From contig BPKE01000002.1 in the NCBI GenBank assembly GCA_026004975.1, forward strand, positions 496,001-560,000: a DNA stretch of 64,000 bases, written 5' to 3'. The notes under the pieces are model-generated. The model was not told the origin of the DNA and ran no database searches. It saw only the letters and a program-made list of their open reading frames with translations. The translations under genes and the position numbers were made by a program. Positions 37,377 through 51,523 of this stretch are shown piece after piece (the first letter of the stretch is position 1; every line of letters starts with the position of its first letter). Source of the DNA: Gammaproteobacteria bacterium (GTDB taxonomy: Bacteria > Pseudomonadota > Gammaproteobacteria > HTCC5015).

Positions 37377-37380
<4 letters not shown>
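36166..37380 (-). CDS. Unassigned defence-operon protein with PD-(D/E)XK-like motif
   Basis: I do not recognise this 404-residue protein as a whole. In its centre [20 protein letters not shown] places Pro160-Asp161 and Glu176-x-Lys178 as in PD-(D/E)XK nucleases: an acidic residue after a turn, a short strand, then E-A-K. Lys154-158 basics precede it. The N-terminal 120 residues look helical and the C-terminal part alpha/beta. It lies between helicase and methylase with four-base overlaps on both sides, so it is an integral operon member. Its codon use is clearly less GC-rich than its neighbours. A nuclease role is inference from the motif and the context. Confidence 0.65.
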
Positions 37381-40982
<3,602 letters not shown>

Positions 40983-41721
40983 GGGACACTGAGGCGGATG
41001 GATGAGGCCCGCAACCCTGGGATTCTAAAGAGCCCAGATCTCCTATGCAATAGCTGCCCACGCCCACGCCAAGGGGTCCAATCGCGCATGATGACCGCCG
41101 GAAAACGCAGCGAATGACGCGGCTGGCGTCGACATCGGAACCCAGACGGACTCGCACCCGGCGCGCTCGCACGAAGGGGTGCACCCCAAAACGCCGCGCT
41201 GGCAGCGAGAATCAAGGGCCCCCGGATCCGAGGCCACGCCCTTGGCCCGCTTACGTTGAGAACGTCGCCCGGCCTGGGCTCCATGACCCGTTGCGAATCG
41301 GGCCAGCCGTTGGCTTGCGGCGGCCCATCGACGGGTGTGTGGGATACGCCGGCGCAGGGATTGTTCCGGGTGGCTGGTGGCCGCGGCGGGCGCGGCGTTT
41401 TCACACGGACGTCGTGACGAACTCCACTCGTGCATGGCCTCGAAACGAGGGGCGACGGGGGCCAGCGGCCGCCTTCCAACGGCGTCGCCCCGCATCAGGG
41501 GGAGCGAAAGTAAATTCATTTGGATATCAATCTCTTACAGTCTCGACGCGGTGGCGCACGAACCATCCCGAACCGGTGATGGGCACCCACAGCGCGATTG
41601 CGTACATTCCGTGACTTGAACGGGCCGCACGCGCCTTGCTAAGTTCGCAGCAGGCCCGCCGTTCGCCTCCGCAGGCGAAGCCGGGCAGGGGCCACGCCCA
41701 TCACCGCCAGGGGGTCGAGAC
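40983..41721. other. Gene-poor region between the defence operon and acs
   Basis: About 740 bases with no convincing gene. The listed ORFs on both strands are low-complexity arginine/proline shadows and do not resemble a family I know. It should hold the promoters of the helicase operon (leftward) and of acs (rightward). A relatively AT-rich patch at 41512-41536 (TTCATTTGGATATCAATC) is the likeliest promoter zone. No second copy of the tRNA-Leu end was seen. Confidence 0.5.
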
Positions 41722-43673
<1,952 letters not shown>

Positions 43674-43684
43674 GGGCGGGGGGG

Positions 43685-43819
43685 TCAAGCGGACGGCGGG
43701 TTTTGCCCGTCGTCCGCCTCGTCGGCGTCGCCGGGCTCGTCCTGAGCCGCTTGCTCGGTTTCTTTCTTGATGCGCTCGATCTCTTCCTTGCTCAGAACGA
43801 CCGTCTTTTCCTCGCTCAT
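43685..43819 (-). CDS. Small acidic hypothetical protein (44 residues)
   Basis: This gene is too short for the ORF track. From ATG 43819, with GGAG eight bases upstream, it reads MSEEKTVVLSKEEIERIKKE, then an acidic tail (DEPGDADEADD) and a stop at 43685. The first half should be an amphipathic helix and the second half disordered. I do not recognise it. It is convergent with acs and divergent from the deacetylase gene. Confidence 0.65.
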   Translation of the reverse strand: MSEEKTVVLSKEEIERIKKETEQAAQDEPGDADEADDGQNPPSA

Positions 43820-43939
43820 GGTCGACTCCGTGGATCGGGGTTCGGCTGGACGGCGGGCCGGTCATGCTTCGGTCGCCGGCCGGTCTCCACAGTATAGCGC
43901 CGGCGACGGTGTGAAAGCAGCCCGGCGGGCGTTCGCGGC

Positions 43940-44863
43940 ATGGCGCGCTGGTTTTATCTGAGCCACCCGGCCTGCCGGCTGCACCGGCCGCCGGCGGGAC
44001 ACCCGGAGTCGCCGGCGCGGTTGGCGGCCGTCGAGACCGCGCTCGAGAAGGCCGGATTGCTCGCCCGGGCGAAACGACCACCGGTGCCCGCGGCGACGGC
44101 CGCCCAGCTCGCGCGCGTGCACGACCCGGACTACATCGCCGTGATTTTCGCCCAGGCCCGCAGCGAACGCTTGCGCCTGCTCGATCCGGACACCGCGCTC
44201 GGCCCGTTCAGCGTCGCCGCCGCGCGCCGCGCCGCCGGCGCGGCGCTGGCGGCCGTCGACCAGGTGCTGGCCGGCGGCGGTTTCGCGTTTTGCGCCGTGC
44301 GGCCGCCGGGGCATCACGCCGAGCGGTCACGGCCGATGGGGTTCTGCCTGTTCAACAATATCGCGGTGGCGGCGGCCCATGCGCTGGCCGAACACGGTTT
44401 GCGCCGGGTGGCCATCCTCGACTTCGATGTGCACCATGGCAACGGCACCCAGCACCTGCTCGGCGGTCGCACCGAGGTGCTGTTCTGCTCGACTCATCGC
44501 CATCCCTTCTACCCGTTCAGCGGGACGCCGGTGTCCGACCCGCGGGTGATCAACGTCCCCCTGCCGGCCGGTTCGGACGGCCGCGTGATGCGGCGCGCCG
44601 TCGAGCGCGAATGGTGGCCGGCCCTCGAGCGGTTCGCCCCGGAATTGATCCTGGTTTCGGCGGGCTTCGACGCCCACCGCCTGGATCCGCTCGGCGGGCT
44701 GGCCTGGGAGACCGAAGACTACGCCTGGCTGGGTGCCTGGATCGGTGTCCAGGCGGCGCGTCACACCGGCGGGCGGGTGGTGGCGGTGCTGGAGGGCGGC
44801 TATCACCTTGGGGCGCTCGGCGCCTCGGCGGCCGCCTTCGTCGCCGCGCTCGCCGGGACGTGA
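43940..44863 (+). CDS. Histone deacetylase/AcuC-family amidohydrolase
   Basis: The 307-residue product is a class II HDAC-type zinc hydrolase. It shows HPESPARLAAVE at the start, RPPGHHAERSRPMGFCLFNN with the catalytic His-His, the zinc ligands in ILDFDVHHGNGTQ, and SAGFDAHRLDPLGGL. Bacterial members remove acetyl groups from polyamines or from protein lysines; the position beside acs would fit a role in deacetylating acetyl-CoA synthetase, as AcuC does, but that is inference. Its last 61 bases overlap the convergent membrane-protein gene. Confidence 0.9.
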   Translation: MARWFYLSHPACRLHRPPAGHPESPARLAAVETALEKAGLLARAKRPPVPAATAAQLARVHDPDYIAVIFAQARSERLRLLDPDTALGPFSVAAARRAAGAALAAVDQVLAGGGFAFCAVRPPGHHAERSRPMGFCLFNNIAVAAAHALAEHGLRRVAILDFDVHHGNGTQHLLGGRTEVLFCSTHRHPFYPFSGTPVSDPRVINVPLPAGSDGRVMRRAVEREWWPALERFAPELILVSAGFDAHRLDPLGGLAWETEDYAWLGAWIGVQAARHTGGRVVAVLEGGYHLGALGASAAAFVAALAGT

Positions 44864-45543
44864 TGATGGGCGGCGTGGCCCGCCGGGTGGTCGGGTTGCG
44901 CGCCCGGCCAGGCACCGAGGGCGGTCCACAGGCCGGCGGCCACGCAGAACAGGCCGGCGCCCCGACCCAAGCGCCCCAGGATCCGCCCGCACCAGAGGGG
45001 CAAGAGGGTCGCCGGCAGGGTGCCGACGGCGAAGGCCAGCATCACGCCCATCCCGGCGGCGGGCGAGCCGCTGCCGGCGGCGAGGGCGGCGGCGGCGTAG
45101 ACCAGGCCGCAGGGCAGCAGCCCCCAGAACACGCCCAGGACCAGCCAGGCCGCGGGAGCGCCGCCGGCCGACCAGCGGCGGGCGCGCTGCAGCGCCGGGC
45201 CCAAAGCCCGCCAGAGCAATGCGGCGGGACGTTCCAGAACGGGCAGGGCACGGCGGCCCGCCAGCAGGGCCACTCCGAGAACGACGAGCAGACCGGCGGC
45301 GGCCAGGCGCAGCCCCCCGGCCGCGCCGTCCAAGACGGTCTCGAGTCCGGCGCCCAAGGCGCCGGCAGCGCCCCCCAGGGCCCCGTAGGCGACGAAACGG
45401 CCGGCGTGATAGGCCAGGGCGCGCGGCCAGATCGGCGGGACGGCCGCGGCGGGGGCGGTCGCCAGGCCGCCACACATCGCCAGGCAGTGGGCATGCCCGG
45501 AAAGCCCGAGCAGCGCGGCGGCGAGGGGCAAGGTCTCGTTCAC
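44803..45543 (-). CDS. DsbD_2/TauE-like membrane protein of the cco operon
   Basis: The start is GTG 45543 (VNETLPLAAALLGLSGHAHC), overlapping the ccoS stop by four bases; 246 residues. It has six or so hydrophobic segments and the motif GHAHCLAMCGG typical of the sulfite exporter TauE/SafE-like or DsbD_2 family found next to cco genes. The two cysteines could handle copper or thiol redox during oxidase assembly. The C-terminus is histidine-rich (HPAGHAAHHH), which would suit metal binding. The end overlaps the HDAC gene on the other strand. Confidence 0.85.
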   Translation of the reverse strand: MNETLPLAAALLGLSGHAHCLAMCGGLATAPAAAVPPIWPRALAYHAGRFVAYGALGGAAGALGAGLETVLDGAAGGLRLAAAGLLVVLGVALLAGRRALPVLERPAALLWRALGPALQRARRWSAGGAPAAWLVLGVFWGLLPCGLVYAAAALAAGSGSPAAGMGVMLAFAVGTLPATLLPLWCGRILGRLGRGAGLFCVAAGLWTALGAWPGAQPDHPAGHAAHHHVPASAATKAAAEAPSAPR

Positions 45544-45701
45544 GGCGCGCGCTCCTCCGGCGGTTCCTCGTCTTCCAGGATGCGCCACGCCGGCGTGTCG
45601 AGATCGTCGAACTGCCCGCGATCCACCGCCCAGAAGAAGGCCCACACGGCGACGGCGAGCAGCACGATGCTCAGCGGAATGAGCAGGAAGACGATGTTCA
45701 C
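45540..45701 (-). CDS. ccoS: cbb3 oxidase maturation protein CcoS
   Basis: This 53-residue protein starts at GTG 45701 (VNIVFLLIPLSIVLLAVAVW), overlapping ccoI by four bases. It has one transmembrane helix followed by FFWAVDRGQFDDLDTPAWRIL, the signature of CcoS, which is needed to insert cofactors into cytochrome cbb3. It appears in the ORF track only as the end of a longer shadow. Confidence 0.94.
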   Translation of the reverse strand: MNIVFLLIPLSIVLLAVAVWAFFWAVDRGQFDDLDTPAWRILEDEEPPEERAP

Positions 45702-48076
45702 CGCAAGGCACCCATGTCGAGCGTGATCGCGGCCGCGGCGTGCGTCCCCGGCCCCGTCCCGCACCGCCGCCCCAATCGCAGTGCGTTGCACACGACCAGC
45801 AGCGAGCTCAAAGACATGCCCAACGCGGCCGCCCAGGCCGGCAGGCGGCCGCTCGCCGCCCAAGGCAGAGCGGCGGCGTTGTAGGCCAGGGCCCAGAAAA
45901 CGTTTTGCCGGATCACCGCGAGCGTCCGGCGGCACACATCGATCGCCCAGGGCAGGCTCGCCAACCGCGCCGTTTCGATCAACACGTCGGCCGCGGCATG
46001 GCTGAGCGCAGGGCCGTGGCTGAGGGCGATGGAGACGTCGGCGGCGGCGAGCAGGGGCGCGTCGTTGATGCCGTCGCCGATCGCCAGCACCGGCCGGGCG
46101 GGCACCGCGCGCAGCCGCTCGAGCTTGGCCTGCGGCGTCAGGCGGGCGGCGGCCGGCAGACCGAGCGCCTCGGCCACGGCGCGCACCGGCGCCGGCGCGT
46201 CACCGCTGAGCAGCTCGAGCGTCAAGCCGCGCGCGCGCAAGCCGGCGCAGACGCTCGCGGCTTCGGGGCGCAGGGCGTCTTCGAACACCAGGCGCGCCAG
46301 CGGGCCGTTCGCGTCGGCCAGCCACACGCCGTCGGGCAAATCGGCTCGCTCCGGCAAGGCGAAACTGCGCCGGCCGAGACGCAGCCGCCGCCCCTCGATG
46401 CCCCCTTCCACGCCCTCGCCGGGCGCGAGCCGCCAATCCTCGACCGGGATGCCCCGATCGTAGGGGCGCAAGGCCAGCGCCAGCGGGTGGGCGCAGGGAC
46501 GCTCCAGAGCGGCGGCCCAGGCCAGCGCCGTGGTGCGCGCCAGCGGCGCGTGGAGTTCGACGTTTTGCAGGACGGGGCGGCCCACGGTCAGGGTGCCGGT
46601 CTTGTCCAGCAAGACGTGGCGGGCCCGGGCGAGGTGTTCGACGGCGTCGGCCCGGGTGACCAGCACGCCGGCGCGGGCGAGGCGGCCGATGGCGACGGTC
46701 AGGGCGGCCGGGGTGGCCAGGGACAGCGCGCAGGGGCAACTCACCACGAGCACGGCGACGAAAGCCGCCAGCGCGCGCGCCGGGTCGACCGCCAGCCAGG
46801 CCAGGGCGCTGGCGGCGGCGGCGAACAACACGCCGGCGACGAAATGCCCCGCCCAGCGATCGGCCCACTGCGCCAGCGCCGGCTTGTGCGCCTGGGCGCG
46901 TTCGAGCAGGCGCTGCAGATGCGCCAAGGTGCTGGCGGCGGCGGGGCGATCCACGCGCATGACCAGCTCGCCGCCGACGTTGAGACTGCCGCCGACGAGC
47001 GCGTCGCCGGGGCCGCGGGGCAGCGGCGCGGATTCGCCGGTGAGCAGGGCTTCGTCCACCTCCGAGCGGCCGGCGATGACGGTGCCGTCGCAGGGCACGG
47101 CGTCGCCGGGGCGCAGCCGGACCCGGTCGCCGGGCGAGAGCGCCTCGCAAGGGACGATGTCTTCCCCGCCGTCGGCGGTCAGGCGCGCCGCCACCGGCGG
47201 CAGGCGTTCGGCGAAGGCGGCGGCGTGGCCGGCGGCGCGGTGTCGCGCGCGCATTTCCGCGTAACGGCCCAGGCTCAGGAAAAACACGAACATGGTCAGC
47301 GAGTCGAAGTAGACCGTACCGCCGCCTCGCCACGCCGCGATCAGGCCGGCGAGATAGGCCGTGATCAGGGCCAGCGCGATCGGCTGGTCCATGCCGAGAC
47401 GGCGGGCGCGCAGCGCCCGCCACGCGCCGGCGAAAAACGGCGCGCCGCCGTAGAACAGCACCGGGGTGGCGACGAGCAGGCTCACCCAGGCCAGGAAGCG
47501 ATCCATCGCCGGGGTCAGCTCGGCGCCCGCGTACAACGCCGCCGCATACATCATGGTCTGCATCGCACCGAACCCGGCAACGAGCAGGCGCTTGAGGGCC
47601 GCGCGGTTTTCCAACACCTGCGGGCTGACCCCCGGCCGCTCGGGCACCGCCGGCTGGCCGATGTCTTCCAGGGCCTCGATCAGCCGCCCCAAGGCCAGCC
47701 GGCTTGGATCGAAGCGCAGATGCACCCGCCGGCCGAGCGGCTCGACCACGACCCGGTCGACGCCGGGCAGGGCGGCCAGGGCCCGCTCCACGCTGAGCGC
47801 GCAGGCGCCGCACACCAGAGCGGGCAAATGCAGGCGCAGGATGCGCCGCTGCGGCGCCTCGGGGTCCGGCGGGCAGAGCCCATCCAGCACCGCCGGCCGG
47901 TCGTAACGCTGCAGGCGTTCGCGCCGGGCCGCGCGCCACGCTTGCGGTGCCGCGGCCCATTCGGCGGCGCGCCGGCAACCCTCGCAGCACACCGGCGCCA
48001 GGCCGTCCTCGCGGCAGGCCCACTGCCGCGGCGGGTCGGGCAGCGGCGCCGCGCAATGGGCGCAAGCCGGGCTCAT
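45698..48076 (-). CDS. ccoI: Copper-translocating P-type ATPase CcoI/FixI
   Basis: CcoI exports copper for the haem-copper centre of CcoN. I start it at ATG 48076 (MSPACAHCAAPLPDPP); the ORF start lies upstream in ccoG-H. The 792 residues show an N-terminal cysteine-rich zinc-finger-like part (CAHC, CCEGC), a heavy-metal domain (CGACALSVERALAALPG), TGES, the CPC channel motif (SCPCALSLATP), DKTGTLTVG with the phosphorylated Asp, and GDGINDAPLLAAADV. It overlaps its neighbours by four bases on both sides. Confidence 0.95.
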   Translation of the reverse strand: MSPACAHCAAPLPDPPRQWACREDGLAPVCCEGCRRAAEWAAAPQAWRAARRERLQRYDRPAVLDGLCPPDPEAPQRRILRLHLPALVCGACALSVERALAALPGVDRVVVEPLGRRVHLRFDPSRLALGRLIEALEDIGQPAVPERPGVSPQVLENRAALKRLLVAGFGAMQTMMYAAALYAGAELTPAMDRFLAWVSLLVATPVLFYGGAPFFAGAWRALRARRLGMDQPIALALITAYLAGLIAAWRGGGTVYFDSLTMFVFFLSLGRYAEMRARHRAAGHAAAFAERLPPVAARLTADGGEDIVPCEALSPGDRVRLRPGDAVPCDGTVIAGRSEVDEALLTGESAPLPRGPGDALVGGSLNVGGELVMRVDRPAAASTLAHLQRLLERAQAHKPALAQWADRWAGHFVAGVLFAAAASALAWLAVDPARALAAFVAVLVVSCPCALSLATPAALTVAIGRLARAGVLVTRADAVEHLARARHVLLDKTGTLTVGRPVLQNVELHAPLARTTALAWAAALERPCAHPLALALRPYDRGIPVEDWRLAPGEGVEGGIEGRRLRLGRRSFALPERADLPDGVWLADANGPLARLVFEDALRPEAASVCAGLRARGLTLELLSGDAPAPVRAVAEALGLPAAARLTPQAKLERLRAVPARPVLAIGDGINDAPLLAAADVSIALSHGPALSHAAADVLIETARLASLPWAIDVCRRTLAVIRQNVFWALAYNAAALPWAASGRLPAWAAALGMSLSSLLVVCNALRLGRRCGTGPGTHAAAAITLDMGALR

Positions 48077-48264
48077 CGCCCCACCGCCGCGGGCGGCCGG
48101 TCGGGATCGTGCGGCAGCACGACGTCGGCGTGGCGCACCGCCAGGTACACCGTCAGCAGGCCGCCGAGCACCGCCGCCAGCGGGGGCAACCACAGCAACG
48201 CGGGCCAGGGCCAGGCCGGCCGCGACCGCGCTCTCGTATCCGGATCCACCGACACGCCGTTCAC
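48073..48264 (-). CDS. ccoH: Short CcoH/FixH-like membrane protein
   Basis: The frame is not listed as its own ORF. GTG 48264 (VNGVSVDPDTRARSRP) overlaps the ccoG stop, and the 63-residue product ends in the ATGA overlap with ccoI. It has one transmembrane helix (about residues 22-42) followed by TVYLAVRHADVVLPHD, resembling the first part of FixH. FixH proteins usually have about 150 residues, so the periplasmic domain is missing. The position between ccoG and ccoI is the normal place for ccoH. Confidence 0.65.
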   Translation of the reverse strand: MNGVSVDPDTRARSRPAWPWPALLWLPPLAAVLGGLLTVYLAVRHADVVLPHDPDRPPAAVGR

Positions 48265-49640
48265 CTCCCGGACGAAACCGGCCCCAGGAAGCGCACCTCG
48301 CGGCGCGCCACCTCCCGGCCGTCCTCTTCGAAGGAGAACACCACGGTGCTGCTCGGAGCGCGCACCGCGTCCCGCGGCGCGACCAGCCGCAAGGCGACCG
48401 ACACGCGCTCGGCCGGCCCGAGCAGGAAGCTGCGCGGCCCGTCCAGCGCGAGCCCCGGCGGGCCGCCTTCCAGCCGCAACGTCAGTCGGCGCGGGGCGTC
48501 GGTCTTGTTGAGCAGATCGAGACGGTAACCGTTCTCGATCCGGTCGGCACCGACCATCCGATACAGCGTGTTGCGGTCGTGGATCAGGGCCGCGGCCAGG
48601 TCGGGCCGCCCCCACAAGGCCGCCAGCAATCCGCCGGCCAGCGCCGCCCAGAGCAGCGCGTAGATGGCGATGCGCGGGCGCAGGATCCGCAGCCGCCCCT
48701 CGCGGTCGCGGCGTTCGGTGGTGTAGCGAATCAGGCCGCGCGGATAACCGATCTTGTCCATCACGTCGTTGCAGGCGTCGATGCACGCGCCGCAGGCGAT
48801 GCATTCGTACTGGAGCCCGTCGCGGATGTCGATGCCGGTCGGACAGACCTGGACGCAACGACTGCAATCGACGCAATCGCCGAGGCCGGCCGCGCGTGGA
48901 TCGACCCCTTTCTTGCGCTTGCCGCGCGGTTCGCCGCGCCGTGTGTCGTAGGCGATGATCAACGTGTCCTCGTCGAACATGGCGCTCTGGAACCGCGCAT
49001 AGGGACACATGTACTTGCACACCTGTTCGCGCAGGTAGCCGGCGTTGCCATACGTGGCCAGGGCATAGAACAACCACCAGAACACGGCCCACGGGCCGAG
49101 TTCACCGGCAAGCAGATGAGCGCCGATATCGCGGATCGGCGTGAAGTAACCGACGAAAGTGAACCCCGTCCACAACGCGAAGCCGATCCACAGCGCCTGC
49201 TTGAGGCCCTTGCGTAGGATTTTTCGCCAGGTCCGCGGCGCCCGGTCGAGCTTGATGCGGGCGTTGCGGTCGCCCTCGACCCAGCGCTCCATCCACAAAT
49301 AGACCTCCGTCCACACGGTCTGCGGACAAGCGTAGCCGCACCACAGCCGGCCGGCGAGCGCAGTGGACAAGAACAGCGTCAGCGCGGCGAGGACCAACAA
49401 CCAGGCGAGATAGAAGAAATCTTCCGGCCAGAAAATCAAGCCGAAGACGTAGAACCGGCGGGCCGGCAGATCGAACAACACCGCCTGCCGGTCACCCCAC
49501 TGCAGCCAGGGCAGCGCGTAATAGAGGCCGAGCAAAAGATACACGGCCGCGGTGCGCAGGCTCTGGAAGCGCCCATGGATTTCGCGCGGATAGATTTTTT
49601 CATGGGCGGCGTAAAGCGATGCGAACGCGTCTTGGCTCAT
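48261..49640 (-). CDS. ccoG: cbb3 maturation iron-sulfur protein CcoG/FixG
   Basis: CcoG is a membrane cupric reductase-like protein that feeds copper to oxidase assembly. I start it at ATG 49640 (MSQDAFASLYAAHEKIYP), which overlaps the upstream stop; the ORF start is 66 codons too early. The 459 residues have several membrane helices, CGYACPQTVWTEVYLWMERW, two 4Fe-4S motifs (CVDCSRCVQVCPTG and CIACGACIDACNDVM) and the C-terminal immunoglobulin-like FixG domain. Confidence 0.96.
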   Translation of the reverse strand: MSQDAFASLYAAHEKIYPREIHGRFQSLRTAAVYLLLGLYYALPWLQWGDRQAVLFDLPARRFYVFGLIFWPEDFFYLAWLLVLAALTLFLSTALAGRLWCGYACPQTVWTEVYLWMERWVEGDRNARIKLDRAPRTWRKILRKGLKQALWIGFALWTGFTFVGYFTPIRDIGAHLLAGELGPWAVFWWLFYALATYGNAGYLREQVCKYMCPYARFQSAMFDEDTLIIAYDTRRGEPRGKRKKGVDPRAAGLGDCVDCSRCVQVCPTGIDIRDGLQYECIACGACIDACNDVMDKIGYPRGLIRYTTERRDREGRLRILRPRIAIYALLWAALAGGLLAALWGRPDLAAALIHDRNTLYRMVGADRIENGYRLDLLNKTDAPRRLTLRLEGGPPGLALDGPRSFLLGPAERVSVALRLVAPRDAVRAPSSTVVFSFEEDGREVARREVRFLGPVSSGR

Positions 49641-49879
49641 CCGTCGTTCCGCCCGGCGAGCAACCAGGTCAACGCGCTCGCGGTCCCCGCCAACAGCCAG
49701 AAAAAGAAGAAAAACACGGTGTAAGCCCAGCCGCGCGTCAGCACCACCGGCCAAGTCGCGTGGGCGAGCAGCTCGGCCGGATCGAACGCGGCGAAGAACG
49801 GCACGCTGGCGCCCGCGGCGGCCAGGAACGCCGGCCACAACACGGCGCCGGCGGCGTGCATTCGGCTTGCCTTGCTCAT
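49637..49879 (-). CDS. Small two-helix membrane protein in the cco operon
   Basis: This 80-residue product from ATG 49879 overlaps both ccoP and ccoG by four bases. It has two hydrophobic segments (about residues 10-30 and 50-72), the second with an unusual run of six phenylalanines (TVFFFFFFWLLAG-like). I do not recognise a named family. Location suggests a helper or subunit of the cbb3 oxidase, perhaps replacing a CcoM-type small subunit; that is inference. Confidence 0.7.
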   Translation of the reverse strand: MSKASRMHAAGAVLWPAFLAAAGASVPFFAAFDPAELLAHATWPVVLTRGWAYTVFFFFFWLLAGTASALTWLLAGRNDG

Positions 49880-50773
49880 GGGTTGCGAAGCGACAGGATG
49901 TAAGCCGTCAACACGCGGATCCGGTCCTCACCCAGGCGGGCGCGGTGCGCCGGCATCCGCCCCTGGCGCCCCTGGGCGATCGTTTCGGCGAGGGTTTCGC
50001 GGGTCGGCGCCGTACAGCCACACATCGTTGCTCAGATCGGGGGCACCGACGGCGGGATTGCCGCGGCCGTCGGGGCCATGGCAGGCGGCGCAGAACATCG
50101 CGAACTTGGGTTGGGCGCGCGCCGCGGCGGCTGCATCGTGCGGCAGGCCGGCGAGGCGGCGCACCCAATGGACCATGTCCTGCACGCCGTCCTCACCCAG
50201 CGCCGCGGACCAGGCCGGCATGACGCCGGTGCGGCCGTCGGCGATGCTCCGGAAAATCGCCTCCGGCGTGCCGCCCCACAACCACTCCTCGTCGGTCAGG
50301 TTCGGAAAGCCGGGCGCCCCGCGCGCATCGGAGCCGTGGCAGGCGGCGCATTCGTTCAAGAACAGCCGGCGCCCGGTTTCGACGGCCTGCGGGTCGGCGG
50401 CGAGCTGGGCCCAATCGAGCCCACGGAAACGGGCGTAGTAGTCCTCGACCCTGGATTCCCAGGCGCGCCGTTCGTCCTCGTAGCGCTTTTCCTGGCTCCA
50501 GCCGAGCAGGCCGGGCCAGCCACCCAGCCCCGGGTAGAGCACGAGGTACACCAGCGAGAACACCAGCGTGCCGTAGAACAACCACATCCACCAACGCGGC
50601 AGCGGGTTGTTGTACTCACGCAGATCCTCGTCCCAGACGTGGCCGGTGGTTTCGGGGCCGGCGGCATCCCGGTTCGTGCCCCGCAGAGACGAATAACGCC
50701 ACAGCAGCCAGCCGCTGCCGAAAATCGTGCCGAGCGTGATCAGGGCGATGAAGATCGTCCAGCCGCTACTCAT
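49876..50773 (-). CDS. ccoP: Cytochrome cbb3 oxidase dihaem subunit CcoP (one frameshift near the end)
   Basis: CcoP passes electrons into the oxidase through two c haems. ATG 50773 ([19 protein letters not shown]) overlaps ccoQ. There are two membrane helices and two haem motifs, [15 protein letters not shown] and [13 protein letters not shown]. The printed frame fails near 50015 through one extra base; in the right frame it continues [20 protein letters not shown] and ends LSLRNP at 49876, giving about 298 residues. The span length is 3n+1, consistent with one insertion, probably a sequence error. Confidence 0.94.
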
Positions 50774-50918
50774 GGTCGTGTTCTCCGTCGAGCAAGGGCA
50801 GTTGCGCCGCGGCACGGTACGTTTCTTTCCGGCGCGGGCTGTAGGCCCACAAACAGATGGCGATGAAGGCCAGCATCAGCAGGAGGGTGAACAACCCGAG
50901 CAGGGTGCCCAGACTCAT
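50766..50918 (-). CDS. ccoQ: Cytochrome cbb3 oxidase small subunit CcoQ
   Basis: This 50-residue protein from ATG 50918 is visible in the track only as the tail of a longer ORF. It has one transmembrane helix ([21 protein letters not shown]) and then SPRRKETY, the CcoQ signature. It overlaps ccoO by four bases and ccoP by eight. Confidence 0.93.
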   Translation of the reverse strand: MSLGTLLGLFTLLLMLAFIAICLWAYSPRRKETYRAAAQLPLLDGEHDHE

Positions 50919-51520
50919 CGCCGTCCCTCCGGGGCCTTCAGGCCCTGCAGGTAGGCGACCAGCGCATCGAGCTCGGTTTTGCCACGCACGGCCGCTTCCA
51001 CGCCGGCGAAGTCCGCCTCGCCGTAGGGCACGCCGATGGCCGCCAGCGCGCGCATGCGGCGTTCGACGTCGGCGGGATCGAGCGTGCGCTCGGCCAACCA
51101 GGGGTAGGCCGGCATGTTGGACTCGGGCACGACCGCGCGCGGGTCGAGCAGATGGACCCGGTGCCAGTCGTCGCTGTAGCGCCCGCCGACCCGGGCGAGA
51201 TCCGGTCCGGTGCGCTTGGAGCCCCACTGGAAGGGATGGTCGTAGGCCGACTCCCCGGCCGTCGAATACGCGCCGTAGCGCAAGGTCTCGGCGTAAAGCG
51301 GCCGGACCATCTGCGAATGGCACACATAGCAGCCTTCGCGGACGTAGACGTCGCGGCCGGCCAGGCGCAGCGGGTCGTAGGGCCGCACGCCGGGGTCGGG
51401 CTGGGTGACCCGGGCCTGGGCCATCAACGGCAGGATTTCGACCACGGTGCCCAGGCTGATGACGATGGCGATGAAGATGCCGAGGCGGACCGCATTCTTT
51501 TCGAGCAGATCGTGGTTCAT
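50915..51520 (-). CDS. ccoO: Cytochrome cbb3 oxidase monohaem subunit CcoO
   Basis: The 201-residue product begins [16 protein letters not shown] at ATG 51520, with one N-terminal membrane anchor. It has the haem c site [15 protein letters not shown], the CcoO hallmark [38 protein letters not shown] and methionine ligands further on ([11 protein letters not shown]). It starts three bases after the ccoN stop. Confidence 0.97.
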   Translation of the reverse strand: MNHDLLEKNAVRLGIFIAIVISLGTVVEILPLMAQARVTQPDPGVRPYDPLRLAGRDVYVREGCYVCHSQMVRPLYAETLRYGAYSTAGESAYDHPFQWGSKRTGPDLARVGGRYSDDWHRVHLLDPRAVVPESNMPAYPWLAERTLDPADVERRMRALAAIGVPYGEADFAGVEAAVRGKTELDALVAYLQGLKAPEGRR

Positions 51521-51523
51521 CGC

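Noticed and set aside
40983-41721. Hypothetical ORFs of 140-190 residues between helicase and acs
   Set aside because: Overlapping low-complexity frames on both strands, none with a ribosome binding site or family pattern.
40983-41721. Duplicate of the tRNA-Leu 3' end as a right-hand attachment site
   Set aside because: Only a weak resemblance near 41565 (GAACCGGTGATGGGCACC), not a real repeat.
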